DNA of 64,000 nucleotides from contig NZ_CAMLOV010000001.1 in assembly GCF_946481715.1 (NCBI RefSeq), positions 40,467 to 104,466 of the forward strand, in the 5' to 3' direction. Below are positions 43,623 to 52,496 of this stretch, one piece after another. Source of the DNA: an uncultured Mucilaginibacter sp. (GTDB lineage: Bacteria > Bacteroidota > Bacteroidia > Sphingobacteriales > Sphingobacteriaceae). Position numbers and translations under genes: made by a program. Numbering within the stretch: the stretch's first letter is position 1; each line of letters starts with the position of its first letter. The notes beneath the pieces are model-generated. The model searched no databases. It had not been told where the DNA came from and saw only the letters and a program-made list of their open reading frames with translations.

Positions 43623-46418
43623 TTATAATCTGTAGCGTAAGCCCAGTATGTAGTAACGGTTATAGTTGTCGCGGCGAACAAAGGCGTTCTCGCCCGGCTT
43701 TTGGAACTCCGAAGAAACAGTTACACTGGTTGGGTAAGGCCTTCTTACCTCCAACTCGTATGGCGTGTTTAGCAGGTTAGTTGCTTTAAAGTAACCGTAT
43801 AAGTTTTTAAACAGCCTTTTCTCGGTCGAAAAATCAAGTGTGGTGAAGCTTTTTTGCCATACGTCGTTATCCAGGTAACCCGATACCTGGTTAATACGCG
43901 AGCCTGTATAAACTAAGGATAGCTGTGCATCTAAACCGGCTTTGCCGTCCTTGTACAAGAACGAGAAGTTGCCGATGTGCTTAGACTGCCCCTGTAAGGG
44001 GCGGGTTTGGTTCTCTAAACGATTAGTAACAAAACCATTGCCGTCGCGGTATGCAAATAGTTTGCTCGTCGTTATCTTCGAATCGGTGAATGTGTAATTC
44101 AAGCGGACACCAAATTTGCTGACGTATTTAGTAGCCTCTAACTCAAAACCATAATTATGTGCAGTACCGAAGTTTTGTGGCTGCAATACAATATTGGTAC
44201 TTGTGCCACCGGTACCGTTTTGCTGCCGTACCAGGGCGGCTTCGATAGGGTTTTTTATTTCTTTGTAAAATGCACCTACCAATAACTGGCCCAAATCTTT
44301 GGGAAAAAGTTCGTAACGCAAATCGAAGTTTTCTGCCGTGGTGCGTTTTAGGTACGGGTTGCCCACTTCATCGTAATCGGCATCCGCGTCGCCCGTAGTA
44401 TGGGGCACTACCTCGTAAAAGTTGGGGCGGCTAATGGCCGAGTAATAGGTTAAACGCAGGTTTTCCTTATCGCTCAGCATATATTTGAAACTCAGGCTTG
44501 GTAGCAAGTCGTAATATTTATTGCTGCCGCTTGTGCCTGCCAATACGTTTGATGCATTGGTTTGGTAGGCCTGGCTGGTATGCTCATAACGTAAACCGCC
44601 AATGGTTTGCAATTTGCCAACAGTGAATTTAAATTGCCCGTAAGCTGCACCAATTTTTTCTGCAAACGAATAGTTAAGTGCATTATCATAGGTACCCTGC
44701 CCGTTAAATACTTCGAAGGTGTTGTTATTAATATCACCGTCAAAAGTTTGAGCGGTATTGCCACTTACGCGAATAGTGTACTGATCGTAATCGCTATGGC
44801 GCTGCTTATCTCGGTACATACCGCCGGTACTCAGCTCTACTTTTGTATTGAACAATTTTGGCGAAAATATCAGGTTGGCATAACCTGTTTTATCCTCATC
44901 GGTATTGTAGGTAAAGGTATGTACTTGTGAGTTATTCAGATCGAACGTTGTGGGTGCCTGTACCACCGAGCCATCAGGCTGTGCGTTTAAGCCGGTGTTC
45001 AGGTTGAATTGTGCACGGTCGGGCTCGTTGGCGCTTGCTTTTGAATAAACAGCCATCCAGTTAAACCTAACCCACCCGGCCAACTGATGGTCGCCCTGTA
45101 AGTTGGCATTGTATATTTTTTGGATGTTGCGGGCACTGCGGTAACTTTGCGAAACACGGCCATTTCCAACAGCGGTGCGGCTTAAAAAACCGGTATCCGA
45201 AACAAACCTGTATTGGTTTTGCGTAAGGTTGATGTATGAACCGTTCAGCGTTAATTTGTTAGCCGAATTAAATTTATAATCTAATTTACCGATTACGGAT
45301 GCACGTTGCTGCTGTATGCTGTATTGGCGCCTTGCAAAATCCTCTACCTGCGGTTCGTTATTGGTTAAATTAACCTGGGTATTAAAAAATAAGCTGTTAG
45401 TTTCGCGGTACGTGTTTTGATAGCTGGCAGCTAACAAAGCGCCAAGTTTTTTATCCTTGCTGCGGCCGCCGATGCTTAGCCCCAATATGTTGGCCAAAGG
45501 CACTTTTTTACCGCTGTATTTAAATGGATTGGTTGGGAAATCGCCTAAACCGGCAACGTAACCGGTTCCTTTTGTAATACGGGGCGAACGGCTTAAGCTG
45601 GCACTATGATCAAACTTAGTAAAGCTGTTATCAAAAAAGTTTTCGGCGTAGCCGGTACCTACGTTTACGCGGAAGGTAAAGTCCTCCGGCGCATCTTTAA
45701 GGGCTAAGTTAATAGCACCACCAATAGCGTCGCCTTCCTGGCTTGCCGTTAACGATTTGTAAACCTCCAAACGGTCCACAATATCCGCAGGGAAAATATC
45801 CAGCGGTACATAACGGTTGGTATTGCTTGGGCTTGGTATTTTTATACCATCTATCAGCGTGTACTGGTAACGCTGCGGCATCCCGCGGATGATGGCATAT
45901 TGCGCCTCGCCATTGCTGCTGCGCTCTACCGATACGCCCGATATACGTTGTGTAACGTTAGCAATAGTAATATCCGGAGAGGTTTCTATACTGCGAGCAG
46001 AAACGGCATTCAGCACCCTATCCGAGCGTTGCTCTAAACGGCGGGCAGACTGATCCGACTCGCGGTTGTTATGCGCAGATACCACAACCTCGTTCAAATT
46101 GCGCGATTTGCTTTGCAGGCTTAGGTTAATGATCAATACCGCGCTGCCGCTTAATTCAATATCTTTTTCTTCGTCTTTATACGATACATATTTCGCCTCA
46201 ATTTCATATTTGCCGGCATCAACATTTTTAAAGGTATAAGAGCCATCTAAACCTACATTGGTATAGCGTTTTGTGCCGGTTGCGGCATTCTTTAGTGTTA
46301 CGGTGGAGCCAACAAGCTGCTCGCCGGTACGCCTGTCGGTTACCACGCCTTTTACCGTGCCGGCAATTGCGACGTAGCTCAGCGTAATAAAAATGAATAG
46401 GGGGAGTAGGATTTTCAT
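43623..46418 (-). CDS. TonB-dependent receptor, phosphatase-linked
   Basis: 931 residues; ATG at 46418 preferred since M-K-I-L-L-P-L-F-I-F-I-T-L starts the signal peptide. Carboxypeptidase-like beta-sandwich (about 20-105, G-T-V-K-G-V-V-T-D-R-R-T-G), plug domain (about 110-240, with V-T-Q-R-I-S-G-V-S-V and I-R-G-M-P-Q-R-Y), then a 22-strand barrel ending Y-I-L-G-L-R-Y-R-L. Imports a ligand across the outer membrane using TonB energy. No SusD gene accompanies it; a beta-helix lipoprotein and a MINPP-type phosphatase follow, pointing to an organophosphate or inositol phosphate ligand. Confidence 0.92.
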   Translation of the reverse strand: MKILLPLFIFITLSYVAIAGTVKGVVTDRRTGEQLVGSTVTLKNAATGTKRYTNVGLDGSYTFKNVDAGKYEIEAKYVSYKDEEKDIELSGSAVLIINLSLQSKSRNLNEVVVSAHNNRESDQSARRLEQRSDRVLNAVSARSIETSPDITIANVTQRISGVSVERSSNGEAQYAIIRGMPQRYQYTLIDGIKIPSPSNTNRYVPLDIFPADIVDRLEVYKSLTASQEGDAIGGAINLALKDAPEDFTFRVNVGTGYAENFFDNSFTKFDHSASLSRSPRITKGTGYVAGLGDFPTNPFKYSGKKVPLANILGLSIGGRSKDKKLGALLAASYQNTYRETNSLFFNTQVNLTNNEPQVEDFARRQYSIQQQRASVIGKLDYKFNSANKLTLNGSYINLTQNQYRFVSDTGFLSRTAVGNGRVSQSYRSARNIQKIYNANLQGDHQLAGWVRFNWMAVYSKASANEPDRAQFNLNTGLNAQPDGSVVQAPTTFDLNNSQVHTFTYNTDEDKTGYANLIFSPKLFNTKVELSTGGMYRDKQRHSDYDQYTIRVSGNTAQTFDGDINNNTFEVFNGQGTYDNALNYSFAEKIGAAYGQFKFTVGKLQTIGGLRYEHTSQAYQTNASNVLAGTSGSNKYYDLLPSLSFKYMLSDKENLRLTYYSAISRPNFYEVVPHTTGDADADYDEVGNPYLKRTTAENFDLRYELFPKDLGQLLVGAFYKEIKNPIEAALVRQQNGTGGTSTNIVLQPQNFGTAHNYGFELEATKYVSKFGVRLNYTFTDSKITTSKLFAYRDGNGFVTNRLENQTRPLQGQSKHIGNFSFLYKDGKAGLDAQLSLVYTGSRINQVSGYLDNDVWQKSFTTLDFSTEKRLFKNLYGYFKATNLLNTPYELEVRRPYPTSVTVSSEFQKPGENAFVRRDNYNRYYILGLRYRL

Positions 46419-46463
46419 CAAATTATAGAATTTCTGCAAAGAAACTCTATGCGTGTAATGAAG

Positions 46464-46492
46464 GCATTAGGTGAGTGTTACCAAATTGTTAG
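46464..46492 (-). promoter_or_regulatory. Three heptamers in 11-bp register (Pho box-like)
   Basis: On the plus strand GCATTAG (46464), GTGTTAC (46475) and TTGTTAG (46486) start exactly 11 bases apart, i.e. CTAACAA-N4-GTAACAC-N4-CTAATGC towards the gene. They lie 46-74 bases upstream of the TonB receptor start at 46418. Seven-base direct repeats with four-base spacers are the layout of PhoB sites. Confidence 0.6.
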
Positions 46493-46546
46493 GCAGGTAT
46501 TGTATTAACAATATTACATAGCTATTAGTTAACAATTGCATAAAAC

Positions 46547-46584
46547 AAAAAGGCCACTACATAATTATTATGCAGCGGCCTTTT
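46547..46584 (-). terminator. Intrinsic terminator of the upstream lipoprotein gene
   Basis: AAAAGGCC (from 46548) pairs with GGCCTTTT (46577-46584), and the interior CATAAT/ATTATG extends the stem with a few mismatches. On the minus strand it is followed by a T-rich run. It separates the two receptor/lipoprotein units. Confidence 0.88.
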
Positions 46585-46599
46585 GATGATTAAATAATA

Positions 46600-48057
46600 T
46601 TATTTTACAGCACCTGGGGTGGTGTATGCCATTACTTGTGGGTTAAAGTTAGTCCAACCTGTAGTCCAGTCGGTAGCGCCTACAGCGCCACGGTAAGTAA
46701 CCTTTTCAAAAAATGCATCGGTAACTTTAGGGCTTGTATATACTGCACCGGTTTCTGCAACAGAACCCGCTTTTACCGTAAAGTTTGGCGTACCAGCGTT
46801 AGCAAAGTCTGATGAGTACTTAAATGGATCTGTTAATAACGAACCAGCATTTAACGTTGCATTGAAGGTGTTTGCCGCACGCAGTGCTACTTCAAATATC
46901 GCTTTTTGAGTAGGGTTATCGCCTTTTACATCGTTAGCTGCATTTTTTATGTTGCCGATGATGTTGTTAGCAAATACTAAACGGCCAGCGGTGAAGTTGG
47001 TAGATGTTGAGTTGGCTGTAGTTACTTTAGAGTCGTCAATGTAAACACCATCAACGTAACCGGCAAATACAGAGTTTAATATGCTTTCGGCAGAGTTGCG
47101 GCGTATTTGGGCAGCGTGCTGGTAGTTTGCGTTAACTGCCGGTATTGTAGTTGCAGCACCGGTAGGGATAACAGGGCCAACCATTGTCATGTTTGAGAAA
47201 ACAGCAGATGTTTGCGGCACTTTGTCAGAACCAGAACCGTCATTATCAGATTCAAATCCGTTTGAACCAGATACGTCTGCAATTGTTGGGTAACGCTGAG
47301 AGATACCAAACTGTACTTTACCTGAGAAACCAAAGTCGGTATCAAAATCATCGTCTAAAGAACCGATAGCTAATAAGTGTTTTGCGTTTACTGTACCGCC
47401 AAACCATTCAAATGCGTCATCGCCCGAGCGGTAAACTTGAATGTAATCAAGCGTAGTCCCCGAACCAACACCGCCCATGGTAAGGCCATTGATCTCGTTA
47501 TCTGGTGAAAAAGGGATACCAGCGTACTCTATACGTACATATTTTAAAGTACCAGAGTTATCAGCAGCATCGGTACCACCATACTGGATGTATTTTGCAG
47601 CGTTGCCTTTAGCATCTAAACCACCTTCGATACCTACGTTATCGCCCTGGTTAACCGGAGCTTTACCTAACAATATAATACCTCCCCAATCGCCGGCGCT
47701 ACGTGTACCAGCACCAAACGAAGAAGTGAATACAATTGGCTTATCTGCTGTGCCGGTAGCGTTTATTTTAGCACCACGTGTGATGATCAAAGTACCTTTA
47801 GTTGCTTTATCGCCTTTGATAATAGTACCTGGTTCTATAGTAAGTGTTGCGCCTTCTGTAACGTAAACAAAACCTTTAAGGGTATAAATTTTATCCGCAG
47901 TCCAGGTAGTATTGGTTGCTATATCGCCGCTAACTTCCACAGACGTTGTTGGAACGATTACTATCGGTGGATTCTCATCGATAACAGCTTCTTTTTTTGC
48001 GCACGATGCCAACATAATTGTTGCGCTTACTGCTAAAAATAATAATGATTTTTTCAT
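46600..48057 (-). CDS. Beta-helix lipoprotein paired with a TonB-dependent receptor
   Basis: 485 residues from the ATG at 48057 (M-K-K-S-L-L-F-L-A-V-S-A-T-I-M-L-A-S-C, lipidation at C19); the TTG at 48072 is a poorer start. The body opens with G-D-I-A-T-N-T-T-W-T-A-D-K-I-Y and has G-T-I-I-K-G-D, S-A-G-D-W-G-G-I-I-L-L-G, A-F-E-W-F-G-G and D-D-D-F-D-T-D, a parallel beta-helix-like surface protein often misannotated in Bacteroidota as a multidrug transporter. Codon use is T-rich, suggesting high expression when induced. Follows the receptor at 48180 and is closed by a strong terminator. I expect ligand capture for that receptor. Confidence 0.82.
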   Translation of the reverse strand: MKKSLLFLAVSATIMLASCAKKEAVIDENPPIVIVPTTSVEVSGDIATNTTWTADKIYTLKGFVYVTEGATLTIEPGTIIKGDKATKGTLIITRGAKINATGTADKPIVFTSSFGAGTRSAGDWGGIILLGKAPVNQGDNVGIEGGLDAKGNAAKYIQYGGTDAADNSGTLKYVRIEYAGIPFSPDNEINGLTMGGVGSGTTLDYIQVYRSGDDAFEWFGGTVNAKHLLAIGSLDDDFDTDFGFSGKVQFGISQRYPTIADVSGSNGFESDNDGSGSDKVPQTSAVFSNMTMVGPVIPTGAATTIPAVNANYQHAAQIRRNSAESILNSVFAGYVDGVYIDDSKVTTANSTSTNFTAGRLVFANNIIGNIKNAANDVKGDNPTQKAIFEVALRAANTFNATLNAGSLLTDPFKYSSDFANAGTPNFTVKAGSVAETGAVYTSPKVTDAFFEKVTYRGAVGATDWTTGWTNFNPQVMAYTTPGAVK

Positions 48058-48098
48058 AATGAACTCTTTCAATTTTTTTTACAAAGTACGGGTACGCT

Positions 48099-48116
48099 TA
48101 TTAAGGCAATGTTAAC
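48099..48116 (-). promoter_or_regulatory. Pair of heptamers in 11-bp register (Pho box-like)
   Basis: On the plus strand TATTAAG (48099) and TGTTAAC (48110) are 11 bases apart; a further AGTTACG at 48132 keeps the register (three periods on). Towards the gene they read GTTAACA-N4-CTTAATA, 42-59 bases before the lipoprotein start. A near -7 element TACTTTG lies at 48082-48088, ten bases from the proximal repeat. Confidence 0.5.
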
Positions 48117-48179
48117 TGGCGAACAATAAATAGTTACGCCTAAAAATATATTAACGCCACCCTAACAAATGCTTTACAA

Positions 48180-50963
48180 TTAGAAGGTATAATTAAATGA
48201 TAATGAATAGTTTGTGCCCGGTGTATAGCGTTTAAAGGTAGTCCCGGTGCCCGAGAAATTATACGGCTTACCATCCAGCATATACTGGAAGTTATACTTC
48301 GCGTTCAGCAGGTCGCTGGCGCCTAATTTTATCTCGCCTTTGCTCTTTAGCACCTTGTACCCCATCTGGAAATCCAGCACGTTTCTTGGCATTTCGTAAA
48401 CGCTGCTAAACCTGGTACCGCCGGCATAAAATATGCGTTTGCCAAGGCGATTGAACAGCACGTTGAATGATAATTTATTATCCAGTTCTGTATGGGTGAA
48501 CCCGGCGTTAATTACATAAGGCGACTGACCTACCAAGTTACGCGTTTTCTCTAAACGGTCAACTCCGTCATCAGGATTGGTTACTTTTGATTTGGTGAAC
48601 GATGCATTAACATAAGCAGTACTATTTTTAAAGAACAATCCGCCGTTTATAAAATCAAGCGATTTACGTGCCTCTAACTCCACACCATACACATAAGCCG
48701 ATTTGGAATTAAAATAGCTGATCGTAGTAGAAGAGTTTTCATCCTCTATCAACGGCTCGATTGCATTTTGGAACTTTTTGTAGAACGTTGAGATGGAGAA
48801 TATTTGCCCTGCAGCAGGATAAAACTCGTAACGAAGGTCGGCGTTGTCAATTACGGTACGCTTTAAAAATGAATTACCTTGTACTGATGCAAGCATCTCA
48901 TAATCGTAATAAGCAAATGGGGCTAACTCCCTAAACTCGGGCCTTGCAACAGAACGATAATAGGATGCTCTGAAATTTGCTTTTGGCGTTAAGGCATAGG
49001 TAAAGTTTACCGATGGAAGGAAGTCGGTATTATTAAGCTTTACTTTAGGCTGCAAAGGATCGCTGGTAACAAGGTCAAGGTCGAATTTTTCTACCCTTAA
49101 CCCATATACTATACGCACGTTTTTGCCAAACTTGCTATCCAGCATAGCATAACCTGCGTTAGTTAAGCTGTTTGCCGTATACCTATCTGTAAGGTTAGGT
49201 ATTTCATCAAGATCGTAAATTCCCGCTTTTATTAAACTTGGGCCAAACAGGGTTTGTATAGGGCGCTGTAAAATTTGATTAATATCGTACTGCTGATTGT
49301 TTTGGTCTATCACCAAACCAATAAACCTGGCGTTAAAATCCCTGTCGCGGTATTGAGAACTAACGCCCACTTTAAGTGTGCTTTGCGTAAATAAATTCAC
49401 AGGCAAGTTATAATCAATTTTGCCAGAATAGATGTTCTCATTTAAGTGAGAAAATAAACGGGCGTTCTCTTTGCCAAGGCTGGTAACGGTAGCATAATAC
49501 GGCTCGCCCGGGTTACTTTGTTTATAGTTAACCTTTTTCTGGTCTGGTTGGTCGTTTAATACATTGCTGTAACCCAGGTTCCATTTTATTTTCGATGTTT
49601 TTTTGCCCAGGCTATGCTCGCCTTCCAGTGTAGATTTTAATAAGCCTTTTTCTAACAGGTCGAATGCGTAAAACTTGTTATCAGACGAGGTTGTACCTGT
49701 ATTAGAACCTGTGCGGTAGGTAAACTGATCATCGAGCACGCGGTTGTACAAGTTTTTAAAGGTGATCTTGCTTTTGCCAAAACTATATGCAAAGTTGGCT
49801 AAGGCACCAACGTTGGTAGAGAATTTGTTTTGCTCGCTGTGGTAATCATAGTTATCAAACTGCTGCTGCATATCCGGAACTATGGTTTGCGTGTTGCGGT
49901 AGGTTAATGCCACAGTAGTACCAAAACGGTTTTTGTTTTTGCCAATCTCGGCAACGTGGCCCCAGGTTAGCTGGTAATTTTGGCTTGGCAGCGCCTTTGC
50001 AGAATATATGCTATAATCGTTGTTTAAGCTATTAATAGATTGAATATTACGATTGCCTGTTACCTGATTGTTTAATACCTCGTTTGTAGTTGGGAAATTA
50101 CTCACCAGTTTACGGCTACCGTCATCAAAACCAAAATAATCGCTTGTGCTGCGGAAACCTGAGCGGAAATCTTTAAAGGTACTTTGCGTATTGTAGCCGT
50201 AGCCAATACCCACGGTTAAAAAATTATTATCGGGGATATCTTTGGTTAATATTTGCACGTTGCCGCCCGAAAAATCGCCGGGAAGGTCGGGACTTGCGGT
50301 TTTGTTGATGATGATATTATCAATAAGGCTCGAAGGAACGATGTCAAACGAAAACGCTTTACGGTTTGGCTCGGTACTTGGCAGTGGCGCACCATCTAAC
50401 GAGGCACTGTTGTAACGGTCGCTTAAGCCACGTACAACTACAAACTTATTGTCCTGTATTGTTGTGCCGCTTACACGCTTCAATACATCGCTGGTGTTCC
50501 TGTCCGGAGATCTGCGGATAAGTTCCGAAGAGATCCCATCAGATATTGAAACGCTGTTTTTTTGAATAGCATATAGCGCAGTTACCGACTCCTGGCGGTA
50601 TGTGGCTTTAATAACTACCTCGTTTAGTGCTGTAGTAGCTGATGGTGCAAGGGTAACATCAAGCGGTGTAGCTACACCGGCTTTTACTTCGATATCAGAA
50701 ATTGATTTTGCCTGGTAACCAATATACCTTACCAATATAGTGTAACGGCCCGGCGCTATGCCGCTTAATGCGTAGTGGCCATCTACATCGGTAGCAGCAC
50801 CTTTTGTGGTACCTTCTATACTTACAGTAGCGCCTATGAGGGTTTCGCTTGTTTTTTGATCAATTACTTTACCAGCAATTTTACCGGTATTTTGGGCCAG
50901 TAGCGGGGTTGCAGATAATGTGGTAATAACAAACAGTAGGGTTGCGTATATTATTTTTTTCAC
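48180..50963 (-). CDS. TonB-dependent receptor
   Basis: 927 residues starting with GTG (M-K-K-I-I-Y-A-T-L-L-F-V-I-T-T-L), signal peptide ending L-L-A-Q. Carboxypeptidase-like domain (about 25-110, G-K-V-I-D-Q-K-T-S-E-T-L-I-G-A-T-V), plug domain (about 115-260: S-D-V-L-K-R-V-S-G-T-T-I and V-V-R-G-L-S-D-R-Y), and a barrel ending N-Y-S-L-S-F-N-Y-T-F. Only about 35 percent alike by eye to the receptor at 43623, so not a recent duplicate. Preceded by the clearest 11-bp-phased repeats in the window and followed by its lipoprotein partner; no SusD. Confidence 0.92.
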   Translation of the reverse strand: MKKIIYATLLFVITTLSATPLLAQNTGKIAGKVIDQKTSETLIGATVSIEGTTKGAATDVDGHYALSGIAPGRYTILVRYIGYQAKSISDIEVKAGVATPLDVTLAPSATTALNEVVIKATYRQESVTALYAIQKNSVSISDGISSELIRRSPDRNTSDVLKRVSGTTIQDNKFVVVRGLSDRYNSASLDGAPLPSTEPNRKAFSFDIVPSSLIDNIIINKTASPDLPGDFSGGNVQILTKDIPDNNFLTVGIGYGYNTQSTFKDFRSGFRSTSDYFGFDDGSRKLVSNFPTTNEVLNNQVTGNRNIQSINSLNNDYSIYSAKALPSQNYQLTWGHVAEIGKNKNRFGTTVALTYRNTQTIVPDMQQQFDNYDYHSEQNKFSTNVGALANFAYSFGKSKITFKNLYNRVLDDQFTYRTGSNTGTTSSDNKFYAFDLLEKGLLKSTLEGEHSLGKKTSKIKWNLGYSNVLNDQPDQKKVNYKQSNPGEPYYATVTSLGKENARLFSHLNENIYSGKIDYNLPVNLFTQSTLKVGVSSQYRDRDFNARFIGLVIDQNNQQYDINQILQRPIQTLFGPSLIKAGIYDLDEIPNLTDRYTANSLTNAGYAMLDSKFGKNVRIVYGLRVEKFDLDLVTSDPLQPKVKLNNTDFLPSVNFTYALTPKANFRASYYRSVARPEFRELAPFAYYDYEMLASVQGNSFLKRTVIDNADLRYEFYPAAGQIFSISTFYKKFQNAIEPLIEDENSSTTISYFNSKSAYVYGVELEARKSLDFINGGLFFKNSTAYVNASFTKSKVTNPDDGVDRLEKTRNLVGQSPYVINAGFTHTELDNKLSFNVLFNRLGKRIFYAGGTRFSSVYEMPRNVLDFQMGYKVLKSKGEIKLGASDLLNAKYNFQYMLDGKPYNFSGTGTTFKRYTPGTNYSLSFNYTF

Positions 50964-50982
50964 GTGACTTTATTTATCGTCA

Positions 50983-50990
50983 CAAAAGTA
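50983..50990 (-). promoter_or_regulatory. -7 promoter element TACTTTTG (minus strand)
   Basis: Exact TAnnTTTG match, 19 bases before the GTG start of the TonB receptor. The nearest 11-bp-phased heptamer begins eight bases further upstream, in the place of the usual -33 element. Confidence 0.6.
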
Positions 50991-50998
50991 TTACCCCC

Positions 50999-51060
50999 GT
51001 GTTAGCCCAGTGTTACGGGTACATTACCATAACAAGGCCTTTATGTTAAGTAAGTGTTAA
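50999..51060 (-). promoter_or_regulatory. Five heptamers on an 11-bp grid (Pho box-like)
   Basis: Plus-strand starts: GTGTTAG 50999, GTGTTAC 51010, ACATTAC 51021 (weaker), no match at 51032, ATGTTAA 51043, GTGTTAA 51054. All positions are multiples of 11 apart. Read towards the receptor gene this is TTAACAC-N4-TTAACAT, a gap, then GTAATGT-N4-GTAACAC-N4-CTAACAC, all on one face of the helix. It fits two tandem regulator-dimer sites just upstream of the -7 element. Confidence 0.7.
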
Positions 51061-51091
51061 CAGCACGGCTTTAGCCTAACACAACATTCAG

Positions 51092-52300
51092 CTATACAGC
51101 GGCTAACACCTGATGGCCGGCCAATTCAACTATGTCATCAAAATAAATTGCGGCAAGCGCGTCCCAGCTAAAAGTGCTGCTATACTGTAACCCCTCCTCC
51201 GCAAACTGCTGTTTAAGTGTTTCATTGGCCAGCACAATGCATATTTTTTCCACGTAATCGCGTGGGTTATAGGGTTCGCATTTAAAACCATTTACCCCGT
51301 GCTCAATAAAATCGGCCGAGCCTCCTCCGCCAGCTATCACGCATGGCAAGCCCGATGCCATTGCCTCCAGCACTACATTGCCATACGTTTCGGATACGGA
51401 TGGGAATAAAAATACATCGGCAGATGCATATAGCACCGCCAATTGTGCGTGGTTAACCTTTCCTGTAAAAATAGCCCCGGGCATTTGCAGTTTACAGGCC
51501 TTTAGTGCAGAGCCATCCCCCACCACTAAAAAGTTAAAGGCAAGCCCGGTTTTTTGCAAATAATGGTAAATGCTAAAAAGCGTTTCGAGGTTTTTCTCCC
51601 AAACCAGCCTGCTTGCAAAAAGCACTGTTGGATTGTTGTTTCCTGTAAGCTTTTGAAGCGCCCCTTTATTTTTTTTATCCGGCGAAAATAGTTTGGTATC
51701 GATGCCCCGCTGCCATAGCTGCATACGGTGCTCCGCAATACCCATACCCCCTAATTCTGCCCTCATGCTTTCCGAAGGGACATACACCTTATCGCATTGG
51801 TTGTAAAAAATCTTATAGTTTGCAGCTATTAATTGTTTCATGCTGCTTATCAGGAAGGCCGTGTGTTTAAAGTAATAATCGATATAAGAAATAAAATGGG
51901 TGTGATATATGGAAATGACGGGGAGCCCGTTTTGCACAGCGTAGTTTAACCCAAACCTACCCAACAACGATGGTGTGGCAATATGCACCACATCCGGCGC
52001 AAATTGCTGCAAGGCATCTTTTAGCCTGCTTTGCGCAAATACAGGCAATGCTAAGGAGTAGCCGGCGTTTACCGGCAAGTTTAACGATGGTACCTTCAGG
52101 CTTTTAAAGCCCTTAATGCTGCCGGGCCCGTCGCCATAAATAAATAAAAAATCAAACCGTGCGGTATCTATCCGGCTAATAAGCTGGTACATGGTGCGCA
52201 CTGCCCCATCAAGCCCTTCGGTTAAAATCTCCGCAAAAAAGGCAACCTTAACCTTGCGCCCGATATCATAAGGCTCCGTAACATCCCAATTAGGTACCAT
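51092..52300 (-). CDS. Glycosyltransferase family 4, glycolipid-synthase-like
   Basis: 402 residues. GT-B fold: N-terminal half K-V-A-F-F-A-E-I-L-T-E-G-L-D-G with acceptor loop Y-H-T-H-F-I-S-Y; C-terminal half with V-G-D-G-S-A, S-V-S-E-T-Y-G-N-V-V-L-E-A-M (E-x7-E donor site) and A-G-G-G-G-S-A-D-F-I. The G-D-G / Y-H-T-x-F / S-x-x-E-T-x-G-x-V pattern resembles MgtA/SqdX-type enzymes that glycosylate diacylglycerol. Starts ten bases after a small membrane protein gene. Its closeness to the receptor/phosphatase block allows a role in replacing phospholipids with glycolipids, which is inference. Confidence 0.85.
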   Translation of the reverse strand: MVPNWDVTEPYDIGRKVKVAFFAEILTEGLDGAVRTMYQLISRIDTARFDFLFIYGDGPGSIKGFKSLKVPSLNLPVNAGYSLALPVFAQSRLKDALQQFAPDVVHIATPSLLGRFGLNYAVQNGLPVISIYHTHFISYIDYYFKHTAFLISSMKQLIAANYKIFYNQCDKVYVPSESMRAELGGMGIAEHRMQLWQRGIDTKLFSPDKKNKGALQKLTGNNNPTVLFASRLVWEKNLETLFSIYHYLQKTGLAFNFLVVGDGSALKACKLQMPGAIFTGKVNHAQLAVLYASADVFLFPSVSETYGNVVLEAMASGLPCVIAGGGGSADFIEHGVNGFKCEPYNPRDYVEKICIVLANETLKQQFAEEGLQYSSTFSWDALAAIYFDDIVELAGHQVLAAV

Positions 52301-52310
52301 AAATGTCCAT

Positions 52311-52475
52311 TTAAAAATGCGCCGGCTGGTTCCTGCGGCCTTTTCGCCGCGACTTATAGCTTGATTTTAACTGCCCCAATGCGCTTTTATCTTTAGGGGT
52401 ACGCATTACCATCCAAATGATAAATCCGGCTATCGCCAGCATAACCAGGTCTATTGTGCTGTATCCCGCTTCCAT
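52311..52475 (-). CDS. Small single-pass membrane protein, 54 aa
   Basis: The frame starts at an ATG at 52475 (M-E-A-G-Y-S-T-I-D-L-V-M-L) and ends with TAA at 52311. One membrane helix (about 8-24, L-V-M-L-A-I-A-G-F-I-I-W-M-V-M) and a strongly basic tail (K-S-S-Y-K-S-R-R-K-G-R-R-N). The frame is clean and is followed within ten bases by the GT4 start, so they probably form one operon; the basic tail could bind anionic lipid or recruit the glycosyltransferase. No family recognised. Confidence 0.6.
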   Translation of the reverse strand: MEAGYSTIDLVMLAIAGFIIWMVMRTPKDKSALGQLKSSYKSRRKGRRNQPAHF

Positions 52476-52496
52476 AGTTTTGTTTTTTTGATACTA

